Source of the DNA: JBFLVQ01 sp040758525 | GTDB taxonomy: Bacteria; Acidobacteriota; Blastocatellia; Chloracidobacteriales; JADJPF01 | DNA: 5,799 bases | Direction: 5' to 3' | NCBI GenBank assembly: GCA_040758525.1 | Contig: JBFLVQ010000614.1 | Span: 1-5,799 of the forward strand | Translations under genes and position numbers: made by a program | Notes under the pieces: generated by a model | The model's input: the letters and a program-made list of their open reading frames with translations, nothing else | What the model was told of the DNA's origin: nothing | Databases searched by the model: none | In this document: piece after piece, positions 1-5,429 of the stretch | How positions within the stretch are numbered: position 1 is the first letter of the stretch | Layout: each line of letters starts with the position of its first letter

Positions 1-245
1 CCAAGATTCTTTTCTTTTTGTTCTTTAAAAAGAAATCCCATTCCACCAATAGCTGCTGTTTGAATACTAACAAGCCATGTACATAGTTCCTTCAACTGAT
101 CAATGGCTTTCATGGCTTTCATTGTCGATACACTACCAACATCTGAAGATGATTCACAAAAGAAAAGGATTATCCCTGTGGCAACTGCAGTAACGATTAT
201 AGTAACTATCTTTACTGCTTGACGTTCAAAGTTTAATTTTGACAT
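1..245 (-). CDS. Small membrane protein with two predicted TM segments (C-terminus cut by window edge)
   Basis: I do not recognise the family. Translating the minus strand from ATG at 245-243 gives 81 codons without a stop to the window edge. After a short basic N-terminus (MSKLNFERQ) there is a hydrophobic helix at about residues 11-30. A polar linker of about 26 residues with repeated MKA units follows, then a second hydrophobic stretch at about 57-76, then a charged KEQKEK segment entering the truncated part. This is the outline of a two-TM protein with its C-terminal part in the cytoplasm. The start is not certain: an in-frame ATG at 281 would add 12 residues (MDENERGKGCFV) but has no Shine-Dalgarno. 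For 245 there is AAAGG about 10 bases upstream and GAGAGG further up. It lies downstream of the metallophosphoesterase on the same strand, so cotranscription is plausible. The pairing recalls two-TM effectors of defence systems, but that is inference. Confidence 0.55.
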   Translation of the reverse strand, partial: MSKLNFERQAVKIVTIIVTAVATGIILFFCESSSDVGSVSTMKAMKAIDQLKELCTWLVSIQTAAIGGMGFLFKEQKEKNL

Positions 246-294
246 AACAAAACAACCTTTACCTCTCTCATTTTCATCCATAGCTAGTGAACAA

Positions 295-588
295 TTAGTT
301 GGATAGTTTATACTCTGCACTGCTAGTTTGAATTTTGAATTCGTCATCAAACTCTGCTACTTCATACTAATCTTTTAATTTCATCTTTTCCTGCGCGGCT
401 AGTGAATAACCCTCTTCTGTCACTATAGGAAAAAGGCCTAATTATAGGTAAATTTCAAGGGAATAATACCAATATCTTGTAGCTTCTTCTCAAAATGACA
501 GAAGTGGGTTAATTACTTTTCCACCTGTACCTTTGTTGCTATTATTATTCTTCATCTGCTCATCTACCCATGCATTTAGTGCGCTGAT
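295..588 (-). pseudogene. Probable decayed C-terminal tail of the metallophosphoesterase (or remnant of a separate gene)
   Basis: The 330 bases after the phosphoesterase stop hold no intact gene, but protein-like text continues if the frame is switched. In one frame 588-493 reads ISALNAWVDEQMKNNN... to NPLLSF, then TGA at 490-492. From 494 the original phosphoesterase frame reads FEKKLQDIGIIPLKFTYN, then TAG at 438-440. From 441 the first frame returns with LGLFPIVTEEGYSLAAQEK...KLKD, a TAG at 367-369, then YEVAEFDDEFKIQTSSAEY...LSN and TAA at 295-297. The joins lie at short repeats or homopolymers: ATAT at 587-590, a T-run at 492-495 and a T-run near 440. Single-base indels would therefore restore one frame of about 95 codons. 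Random AT-rich DNA can also give 20-30 codon open stretches, so this is a suggestive reading only. A separate decayed gene is the alternative. Confidence 0.38.
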
Positions 589-1853
589 ATAGAAGTAACA
601 ACATCGGTCACAGTCTTTAATACTTTATCAACAGCACTCTTCCTATGCTCAGCATCTTCTGCTGCTAATTTAAGGATGGAATCGCCAGCCACACACACAT
701 CCTTAAAGGAAACATCCAGCAGATACTCATCGCCCTGTTCATCAATAACAAAGATATGACAAGCTGGATGATCCTCAGCATTATGGACAACCCAACTTCC
801 GGTATTGTAGATTCGTATACCATGCAAATCCCCCCAGCCACCCATATGAGTATCACCATAGATGAAAACCACTTCCTTACCCTCGAAACCATTATCTTTG
901 ATGGATCTCATCATATGTTTGTGAAAGTATTCCTGCCAACGCTCAAGAGAATTATCTGTATTACTGCCAGTGAGCGTATGAAACCTTTCACTTGGGAGCT
1001 TTTGCAACTCTGATCTAGTGAAGATCTCACTATGTTTTGGACTAGGCCGTTTCTTCCTATTAAACTGGTCACTTAACCAGCTAAGCAAATACCATATCTG
1101 ATCTGATCGTGTTTTAGGATCGTTTTTTGAGCTAGCCCATAACGAATCAACAAAAGGTGATACAGCCTTTTCCAGTTCCTCCAAATTCCTCACATCCTTA
1201 ATACTTCCACCTGGCTCGATATCAAGTCCTGCCAACCAATCGACACCAATTTTGTCACAGAACCACTTTACTCTTCTTGGCAAAGTAACATCGGGCCTGA
1301 AATGCGTGCCATGTGTGAAGACAAAAATACGATTATTGATCTGTTTGACGTAGATGGGATTGGTGAAAACAAAGTCGAAATCTCCGTTACCCTCGATTTG
1401 CCGCCAGTACTCCCCTCCTGGATAGCCAAAAAAGATTGAGAGCAATTCTTCATCACTACCTTCATGAGAACGCTTACCCTTGCTAATTATTAGATCGCCG
1501 CTCGGCGCACTGATACCATACTTATTTGCTTCACCATAGCGGCGACGGCGGTAATCAGTCCAAATAGTGTGATCATGATTACCCGGCACATAAACTACCC
1601 TTTTCATTTTTAGGGCACTGTTCAGCATGTTCATGAAGTAGTTTGTATTGGATATTATTTGAGATGTAGAAGAGAGGCATCGATCTGGAATATCACCCAC
1701 TAAAACAACCTCTTCAATAGAGGCTTTTTCTCCAAATTTTTCGCGTAGCACTTTCCATAAATGTTGACAGCCATGTGGAAAAGCCAGTAGCGATGTCTCT
1801 TCTCCCAGATGTGTATCGGAAAAGACTAAGATTTGCGGTTTTACTTGTGACAT
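576..1853 (-). CDS. Calcineurin-like metallophosphoesterase, 425 aa
   Basis: This is a cytoplasmic metal-dependent phosphoesterase of the calcineurin-like superfamily; no signal peptide or membrane segment is visible. The family's metal-binding blocks appear in order: FSDTHLG (D13, H15), LVGDIPD (D54), PGNHDH (N92, H93), FTHGTHF (H181, H184) and YGDTHMGGWG (D334, H336), followed by the usual NTGSW at 350-354. Members hydrolyse phosphomono- or diesters with two metal ions; the substrate cannot be read from the sequence. At 425 residues it is longer than minimal members. The insert at about 195-320, between the late histidine blocks, is rich in Trp, Lys and Arg and may set specificity. The start is firm: AGGAGGT at 1862-1868 lies 7 bases before ATG. 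The C-terminus is suspicious, because the frame ends at SISAH while another frame continues as ISALNAWVDEQ. The native protein may therefore have been about 95 residues longer. A membrane protein gene lies downstream on the same strand. Confidence 0.9.
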   Translation of the reverse strand: MSQVKPQILVFSDTHLGEETSLLAFPHGCQHLWKVLREKFGEKASIEEVVLVGDIPDRCLSSTSQIISNTNYFMNMLNSALKMKRVVYVPGNHDHTIWTDYRRRRYGEANKYGISAPSGDLIISKGKRSHEGSDEELLSIFFGYPGGEYWRQIEGNGDFDFVFTNPIYVKQINNRIFVFTHGTHFRPDVTLPRRVKWFCDKIGVDWLAGLDIEPGGSIKDVRNLEELEKAVSPFVDSLWASSKNDPKTRSDQIWYLLSWLSDQFNRKKRPSPKHSEIFTRSELQKLPSERFHTLTGSNTDNSLERWQEYFHKHMMRSIKDNGFEGKEVVFIYGDTHMGGWGDLHGIRIYNTGSWVVHNAEDHPACHIFVIDEQGDEYLLDVSFKDVCVAGDSILKLAAEDAEHRKSAVDKVLKTVTDVVTSISAH

Positions 1854-1868
1854 TGAAGTAACCTCCTA

Positions 1869-2277
1869 TAAACTGTGGATTTTTCCATGTAGTAACTCTA
1901 CTGTTAATGGAGATTTTCACATCGTGCCTTTGCTCTCTCTCCAAGTTCAAACCATCTACTTTCAATAAATATCAGGCCTTTTACTTTAAATCACTTTTGT
2001 TAAACTGAAACTGTTGGTATATAAAACAAGCTTTAGCAAACTACATTCCATATCGATTTTGGTGGCAAACTAACATCAGTTATAAATGAGTACTCAAAAC
2101 AACCGATTCAAAGTTTACCCATAACGATAGAAAATACTATGTTGCAATAAGTCGTTGTTTAATTGATTTGATCTAAATTCAGTAACAATACCTCAGTAGT
2201 GTTTTGCTAATTATATGTGGGCTTCGAGCGATATTTTTCCTGTCCTTTGCACAATGATCGTACTTAACGATTATTTG
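1869..2277. other. AT-rich intergenic region between divergent genes, no convincing gene
   Basis: About 410 bases separate the leftward phosphoesterase from the rightward coiled-coil gene. No open frame with a start and ribosome site is credible. A 25-codon minus-strand stretch ending at TAA 1904-1906 reads protein-like (GLIFIESRWFELGERAK) but follows close stops. The region holds a fair rightward promoter candidate at 1997-2025. It also holds a weaker leftward one, TTGCCA (2063-2068), 17 bases, TGTAGT (2040-2045), which could serve the phosphoesterase with a leader of about 180 nt. Confidence 0.5.
1997..2025 (+). promoter_or_regulatory. Candidate sigma-70-type promoter, rightward
   Basis: TTGTTA (1997-2002), exactly 17 bases, then TATAAA (2020-2025): 4/6 and 5/6 matches to the housekeeping consensus. 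It would start transcription near 2032, leaving about 250 nt before the coiled-coil frame. Such matches occur by chance in AT-rich DNA, so this is only a candidate. Confidence 0.35.
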
Positions 2278-2325
2278 ATGTTGGTGAATATTTCTATTAT
2301 CGATGGATTGGTATAGAGACCTCCA
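2278..2325 (+). pseudogene. In-frame 5' extension of the coiled-coil gene, interrupted by amber stop 2314-2316
   Basis: ATG at 2278 opens the frame of the downstream coiled-coil protein and reads MLVNISIIDGLV, then TAG, then RPPLQ into the main body. No ribosome binding site is evident before 2278, and the frame is also open further up to about 2200. If the TAG is a mutation, the intact product would be about 153 residues. If not, this is chance and translation starts at 2326 or 2401. Confidence 0.3.
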
Positions 2326-2739
2326 TTGCAAGCTAGCAGTTCGTCTCTGTTAGCTGAGAGGTTGGGTAGATCTTCGACCAAACAAGTGGATGTTTTGGCG
2401 ATGTCAATCGATAAGCTGGATAGATCGCTAAATGCCAGTATGCAGGCCCTCACTAACCAGATCGCCTTGTTGCAAGATAGTTTGTTGAAGGTGTCTCGTC
2501 AGCAAGATGCAATGGATAGAGCAATGAACGCTTTCATTGTGAGAGCTGATTCTTTCTTTACTCAATTCCCTGCTATTGCTGCTCAAGCTGATTCTTTCGC
2601 GAAAGCTCTCGAAGTGATCTCGCAGTTTGCTCAAACTAATCAATTGAATAACCAGATACTGACTACGCTGAAGAAGCTTAATAATAAGATTGCTAATATT
2701 ACTACTAAAAGGAAGAATAACAAAGCTAAAATGAAATAG
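2326..2739 (+). CDS. Coiled-coil hypothetical protein with Lys-rich tail; 5' end interrupted by TAG
   Basis: I do not recognise the family. The frame encodes about 137 residues, almost wholly helical and polar. Hydrophobic residues recur in heptad-like spacing from about residue 25 to 65 (SIDKLDRSLNASMQALTNQI, then LLQDSLLKV) and again near 90-117. The C-terminus is strongly basic (TTKRKNNKAKMK), as in nucleic-acid- or membrane-contacting tails. There are no cysteines and no signal peptide. The 5' end is unclear. TTG at 2326 has no ribosome site, and the first ATG inside is 2401, which would give 112 residues. The same frame continues upstream across a TAG at 2314-2316 to ATG 2278 (MLVNISIIDGLV, stop, RPPLQASSSS). 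This may therefore be a longer gene broken by a nonsense mutation. It stops 95 bases before the next gene's start and is probably a separate transcription unit. Confidence 0.55.
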   Translation: MQASSSSLLAERLGRSSTKQVDVLAMSIDKLDRSLNASMQALTNQIALLQDSLLKVSRQQDAMDRAMNAFIVRADSFFTQFPAIAAQADSFAKALEVISQFAQTNQLNNQILTTLKKLNNKIANITTKRKNNKAKMK

Positions 2740-2777
2740 ACTATCAACCAAACTTCCTTACCACTCATCTATCAAAG

Positions 2778-2792
2778 TTGATAATTTATCAA
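2778..2792. promoter_or_regulatory. Perfect 15-bp palindrome, probable autoregulatory operator
   Basis: TTGATAA-T-TTATCAA: two perfect 7-base arms around one base, covering the whole -35 hexamer. MqsA-type antitoxins bind palindromes in their own promoters through the C-terminal HTH, so the 3154-3660 product is the expected ligand. An isolated half-site TTGATAA recurs at 3663-3669 after the antitoxin gene. Confidence 0.6.
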
Positions 2793-2806
2793 TTTTTATC
2801 TATAAT
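2778..2806 (+). promoter_or_regulatory. Near-consensus promoter of the DUF4258/MqsA-like operon
   Basis: TTGATA (2778-2783, 5/6), exactly 17 bases, then TATAAT (2801-2806, 6/6). It is the best promoter in the window. Transcription would start near 2813, giving a leader of about 22 nt with GAGGAG before ATG 2835. The -35 box lies within a palindrome (separate entry), so repression by the operon's own HTH protein is likely. Confidence 0.75.
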
Positions 2807-2834
2807 TAAATTAGCGAAATCAGAGGAGATGCTG

Positions 2835-3140
2835 ATGACCAGACCTGGGCTCTTAACATCGCTCGAAGCGAAGGCGAAAATACTGGTCATTTTAGATGAA
2901 GGTATTGTTATTTTGACACATCATTGCAGAAGTGAATCGATGCGTAAGCGTGATGTTGATATGAATGATGTGCGCTTAGCTCTATTGAATGGCGAGATCC
3001 GACGTACTCCAGAATGGTCGGATGAATATCAGAACTGGAAGTATCGTGTGGAAGGCTTCGATATATTAGGAGATGAATTGACTTGTATCACTGTTATTAT
3101 TGATGCCGAACTGACTGCGTTGATCGTAACAGTTTTTTAG
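2835..3140 (+). CDS. DUF4258-like small protein, putative toxin of a type II TA pair
   Basis: A 101-residue cytoplasmic protein. The start is ATG 2835 because GAGGAG (2823-2828) lies six bases upstream; ATG 2829 would abut the ribosome site, and the frame further upstream is promoter. The fold outline matches DUF4258-type proteins. It has an ILTHHCRSESMRKRDV segment (residues about 25-40: His, Arg and the conserved R-x-R/D-turn), then a helix (MNDVRLALLNGEI), then a strand (YQNWKYRVEGFDI) and two closing strands ending ALIVTVF. DUF4258 proteins are related in size and fold to RelE/MqsR-like ribonuclease toxins and are often followed by an MqsA-like gene, exactly as here with a 13-base gap. 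His27-His28, Arg30 and the Lys/Arg cluster could serve in RNA cleavage, but that is inference. Toxin-first order matches MqsRA rather than most TA operons. Toxicity is not shown by sequence. Confidence 0.75.
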   Translation: MTRPGLLTSLEAKAKILVILDEGIVILTHHCRSESMRKRDVDMNDVRLALLNGEIRRTPEWSDEYQNWKYRVEGFDILGDELTCITVIIDAELTALIVTVF

Positions 3141-3153
3141 ACTTGGGGGCTTT

Positions 3154-3660
3154 ATGGTTCAGCTTAAATGTGACATCTGCAATGGCACTACTTCTACGCG
3201 AGTAGGCAGGTATCATTATACCGAATCTGGATTGGATAACTTGTATCTGGATAATGTCACGATCTACAAGTGCAAGAAGTGTGCGGCTGAGACTGCTGCA
3301 ATCCCACGACTTAACCAGTTGCACCGCACTATAGGAGTAGCCATTGCTCTAAAGCCTGGAGCACTTGTAGGTAATGAAATCAAATTCCTTCATAAATACC
3401 TAGGTATTAAAGCCAAAGATTTTGCCGCACATCTAAGAGTTGATATTTCCACATTTTCGCGATGGGAAAATGGCGAGCAACAGATCGGGCCTCAATCAGA
3501 TTTACTAATTCGATTATTATTCTTCAGGCTTCTTGAGGAGAAAGAAGGCAAGTTTATCCGTGAGCCACTTGTTGAGCAATTTGCTGATTCAAGCGGAAAA
3601 ACTGAGAGCTTTAATCTAGTAATTAATACAGATAAAAATATGGAGTATGAGTATGCCTAA
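3154..3660 (+). CDS. MqsA-like antitoxin: YgiT-type zinc finger plus XRE-type HTH
   Basis: A 168-residue protein with the two-domain layout of MqsA (YgiT). The N-terminal zinc domain has CxxC pairs at C6/C9 and C40/C43, with the family-typical HYTESGLDNLYLDNV stretch between them. The HTH spans about residues 74-115, with EIKFLHKYLGIKAKDFA and recognition segment VDISTFSRWENGE. In MqsA the zinc domain binds the toxin and the HTH dimer binds the operon's palindrome. Here the partner is a DUF4258-type protein instead of classic MqsR. The C-terminus runs about 35 residues past the HTH, is acidic/polar and has no recognised motif; that makes it longer than E. coli MqsA (131 aa). GGGGG at 3145-3149 is a so-so ribosome site 4 bases before ATG. 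It shares the promoter at 2778-2806. A short frame, ATG 3653, overlaps its stop. Confidence 0.88.
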   Translation: MVQLKCDICNGTTSTRVGRYHYTESGLDNLYLDNVTIYKCKKCAAETAAIPRLNQLHRTIGVAIALKPGALVGNEIKFLHKYLGIKAKDFAAHLRVDISTFSRWENGEQQIGPQSDLLIRLLFFRLLEEKEGKFIREPLVEQFADSSGKTESFNLVINTDKNMEYEYA

Positions 3661-3685
3661 AATTGATAAATACTTTAATTTCTGA
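3653..3685 (+). pseudogene. Ten-codon frame overlapping the MqsA-like stop, possible stub of a third operon gene
   Basis: ATG 3653 lies inside the last codons of the MqsA-like gene and reads MPKIDKYFNF before TGA at 3683-3685. GGAG at 3642-3645 is 7 bases upstream. Translationally coupled overlaps of this kind usually mark a real next gene. After the TGA the same frame continues NGATPSSLSVW. From memory, this resembles the start of PilT-type ATPases (M-x-x-I-D-x-x-F then NGASDLHLSVG). The resemblance is short and unverified. Confidence 0.2.
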
Positions 3686-3731
3686 AACGGAGCAACTCCA
3701 TCATCATTGTCAGTTTGGAGAATAAAAGCCT

Positions 3732-4016
3732 ATGCGATTCTATGTTGGCAATATCCCTTACAGAGTCACTACCGATGAACTACAAAAACTCTTTGCTCCT
3801 TTTGGCACGGTATCATCTGTCAATATAGTTACAGACGAGGAGACTGGACTACCAAAAGGATTCGCCTTTGTTGATATTGATGCAGATCTTGATACCATTA
3901 TCAGTCAGCTTAATGGCACCTTGCTGCATGGTCGCTCCATTAATGTGAGTCAGGCTATGCAACGTCAGCGTAACTATAACCGTGGCAGAGTTGATAGCAA
4001 TCGCAGAAACTTGTAG
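3732..4016 (+). CDS. Single-domain RRM RNA-binding protein
   Basis: A 94-residue protein made of one RNA recognition motif. RNP2 is FYVGNI at residues 3-8 and RNP1 is KGFAFVDI at 42-49. F4/Y4-type and F44/F46 aromatics sit at the RNA-stacking positions, and the rest follows the beta-alpha-beta-beta-alpha-beta order ending GRSINVSQA (67-75). The last RNP1 position is Ile where Phe or Tyr is usual. The tail (RQRNYNRGRVDSNRRNL) is short, basic and Asn/Arg-rich, not the Gly-rich tail of many cyanobacterial Rbp proteins. Family members bind single-stranded RNA, and several are cold-induced; the target here is unknown. GGAG at 3717-3720 lies 11 bases before ATG, a rather long spacing. It follows the TA operon by 71 bases with no clear promoter of its own, so readthrough from 2778 is possible. 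It converges with the acetyltransferase gene. Confidence 0.93.
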   Translation: MRFYVGNIPYRVTTDELQKLFAPFGTVSSVNIVTDEETGLPKGFAFVDIDADLDTIISQLNGTLLHGRSINVSQAMQRQRNYNRGRVDSNRRNL

Positions 4017-4111
4017 TACCATACGCGAACTGGTCATACATCATATTTAGGTTGTGCGACGAGATGAAGGTTAAAATCGGAGTGTAGCCAATGACCGTTT
4101 GATGAACTGAT

Positions 4112-4630
4112 TTAATGGCTGCGGAGTTGCTCAACGGTCGCCATAGAAATAAACATTCTCAATGGCTGTGCCTTAAAAGCCCGAAAACCATATCGCTCAT
4201 AAAAGGCTTTGACGCGCTCGTCTTTGGCGTCGGCAATAATGGCATGGATGGCAATACTACGGCTTGCCTGAATAATGCGGTCAAACGCATTCATTAAAAG
4301 ATATTCTCCCAATCGCTGGCCTTGTGCAGTCTGATCAACGGCCAATCTGCCAAGGATCGCAGCGGGGACAGGATAATGCGGCAACCGTTTGGCCAGTTCG
4401 GTGGGCAAGTCCTCTTTTCTGAAACTGGCGGCACTGACGGTGTAATAGCCCTTGATCGTCAAGTCATCATCAAACAGTGCAACAAATATTTGAGCTATTC
4501 TCTTTTTAGCATCCTGGCTGGCATATTGGCGGATGTAAGTGTCAAGCTCAGCATAGCCACAAGCGAAATCATCTCGTTTATGCATGGCGCTGTTAAACGG
4601 TTCGATCGTCCATCTTATCTCGTCGATCAT
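4112..4630 (-). CDS. GNAT acetyltransferase toxin of a TacA/TacT-type module
   Basis: A 172-residue GNAT-fold protein. In the TacT/AtaT group such enzymes acetylate the amino group of aminoacyl-tRNA and block translation. It opens with the typical EPFNSAMHKRDDFACGYAELDTYIRQYA segment (10-37). It continues with the core strand IKGYYTVSAASF (59-70), the acetyl-CoA-binding region LGRLAVDQTAQGQRLGEYLL (93-112) and the AKDERVKAFYERYGF block (135-149), whose Tyr144 aligns with the catalytic tyrosine of TacT. The pyrophosphate loop reads QGQRLG, with Arg106 where Gly is the general GNAT consensus; similar variants occur in this toxin group as far as I recall. ATG overlaps the antitoxin stop as ATGA (4627-4630), so translation is coupled and downstream of the antitoxin. 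Length and context fit a complete gene. Confidence 0.92.
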   Translation of the reverse strand: MIDEIRWTIEPFNSAMHKRDDFACGYAELDTYIRQYASQDAKKRIAQIFVALFDDDLTIKGYYTVSAASFRKEDLPTELAKRLPHYPVPAAILGRLAVDQTAQGQRLGEYLLMNAFDRIIQASRSIAIHAIIADAKDERVKAFYERYGFRAFKAQPLRMFISMATVEQLRSH

Positions 4631-4914
4631 CGGCGGACCTGGCGCTCCGTGTATCGCTTAAAAGCTGCCCTTAAGGTGTCGTTGGGCTGTGGCGGGTTGA
4701 CCAAGGCATCATAAAACAGATCCCAATCTTCATCTGAGAGAGTGATCTTTTCTTGCTCTTCCAACACTCTATCTGCCGCCGCGAGGGCGTTCGCTGTGAC
4801 AAATTCGCTGACCGTTTGATGGCAATAACTAGCGGCCTTCTCTATTTTGCTTTTAGAGTAAGCATCGATGCGAATCTGCATCCGATCGTTTTTCGAGCTA
4901 TCAGATTGAGACAT
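4627..4914 (-). CDS. DUF1778 (TacA-like) antitoxin
   Basis: A 95-residue DUF1778 protein. After a short polar leader, MQIRIDAYSKSKIEKAASYCHQTVSEFVTANAL (12-44) forms the ribbon-helix-helix DNA-binding half. The IRID strand would enter the major groove, and the two helices dimerise. The C-terminal half, from LEEQEKITLSDEDWDLFYDALVNPPQPND (51-79) on, is the family's toxin-binding segment, with the LSxEDwdxFxxALxxPPxPN signature. It neutralises the acetyltransferase encoded next on the strand and, with it, represses the operon. The ribosome site is strong: AAGGAAGG at 4921-4928, 6 bases before ATG. The gene overlaps the toxin by four bases. Sampled lines here are about 55% GC, above the flanking genes, consistent with a transferred cassette. 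Confidence 0.93.
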   Translation of the reverse strand: MSQSDSSKNDRMQIRIDAYSKSKIEKAASYCHQTVSEFVTANALAAADRVLEEQEKITLSDEDWDLFYDALVNPPQPNDTLRAAFKRYTERQVRR

Positions 4915-4945
4915 ACTATCCCTTCCTTAAAAATCCTCTCTAACT

Positions 4946-4974
4946 AACGTACTCCAAATGTACACACATTGCAA
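4946..4974 (-). promoter_or_regulatory. Candidate TA promoter with inverted-repeat operator in the spacer
   Basis: Reading leftward: TTGCAA (4969-4974), 17 bases, TACGTT (4946-4951), a weak sigma-70-type promoter about 30 bases before the antitoxin ATG. Its spacer contains an inverted repeat at 4957-4970 (AATGT-ACAC-ACATT on plus) and two GTAC palindromes at 4949-4952 and 4960-4963. Ribbon-helix-helix antitoxins bind such short repeats, so this is the likely autoregulatory site. Confidence 0.4.
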
Positions 4975-5027
4975 GTGATCTATTTAATAAAGTTAACTTT
5001 CTTACTAATCACAAGCAGCGTTTATAA

Positions 5028-5429
5028 TTAGGCTTTAGGCACAATTAAGACTCTGACGTTCAATCCGTTTTGGGATCTGCTTAAATCGTTCTCAATGCCT
5101 TGCGGGTTAGCAATAAAATGATCGGGATCATAAACAAAACAGTAAAGCAGCTTACAGTCAGGGTGTGATTGATACCGCGCTATGTCGATGATGAGTTGCT
5201 CTCCGAGTTGCCTGGCTTTTAAGCTTGTCCGGGTTTTCTTTATTTCAATGACGATCTGTTCCTGTTTGAGTAGAAAATCCACGCGCGACGCTCCTGCTGC
5301 GTAGCTGGGTGACCATTCTTCATCGCGTATATCGTCAAAATATAGCCGCAGTAAACTATGGAATAAATCCTGAACATCATATTCATCCGTTATATCAATA
5401 GTTGGTCGGTCTTCGTGCCGGTGCTGCAA
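5028..5429 (-). CDS. PD-(D/E)XK nuclease-like protein, 5' end compromised
   Basis: From the TTG at 5429 this gives 133 residues of a PD-(D/E)XK-superfamily domain. The motif is complete: D51 in SRVDFLL and E62-x-K64 in IVIEIKK. An N-terminal helix, DITDEYDVQDLFHSLLRLYF (12-31), carries an acidic residue before the core. The conserved GEQLIIDIARYQSHPDCK (76-93) and VYDPDHFIANPQGIENDLS (99-117) blocks follow. I recognise this as a widespread accessory-gene family usually labelled PD-(D/E)XK nuclease domain protein; its substrate is unknown. TTG 5429 is certainly internal, since the frame stays open and protein-like up to 5684 (entry 5430-5685) and has no ribosome site here. No in-frame ATG, GTG or other TTG exists upstream, so the gene may be a pseudogene. 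It lies 113 bases upstream of the TacA/TacT pair on the same strand. Confidence 0.75.
   Translation of the reverse strand: MQHRHEDRPTIDITDEYDVQDLFHSLLRLYFDDIRDEEWSPSYAAGASRVDFLLKQEQIVIEIKKTRTSLKARQLGEQLIIDIARYQSHPDCKLLYCFVYDPDHFIANPQGIENDLSRSQNGLNVRVLIVPKA

Noticed and set aside
436..450. Small CCTA-TAAT-TAGG hairpin followed by a T-run on the minus strand as a terminator
   Set aside because: The stem is only 4 bp and A/T-rich; the T-run is better explained as part of the decayed coding tail.
1714..1965. Minus-strand frame from TTG 1965 overlapping the phosphoesterase start
   Set aside because: It overlaps the well-supported phosphoesterase start and most of it lies within that gene in another frame; no recognisable motif.
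367..2316. TAG recoded as glutamine: two in-frame TAGs (367-369, 2314-2316) sit in protein-like contexts
   Set aside because: TAG terminates at least three convincing genes here (ends 2739, 3140 and 4016), and the phosphoesterase tail also needs frameshifts. Gene decay is simpler.
2428..2751. 107-codon minus-strand frame opposite the coiled-coil gene
   Set aside because: It lies antisense to the repetitive coiled-coil coding sequence, has low-complexity composition, and has no ribosome site or motif.
4093..4139. 7-base inverted repeat GACCGTT/AACGGTC at the toxin 3' end as a terminator
   Set aside because: The loop is 33 bases, it overlaps the coding end, and no adjacent T-run follows; too weak to call.
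4322..4714. 130-codon plus-strand frame opposite the GNAT toxin and DUF1778 genes
   Set aside because: It is the complement of two clearly recognised genes and shows no domain of its own.
4092..4821. 13-base direct repeat TGACCGTTTGATG at 4092-4104 and 4809-4821, flanking most of the TA pair
   Set aside because: The second copy is antitoxin coding sequence, identity does not extend beyond 13 bases, and one such repeat is not improbable in 5.8 kb. Not treated as an attachment site.
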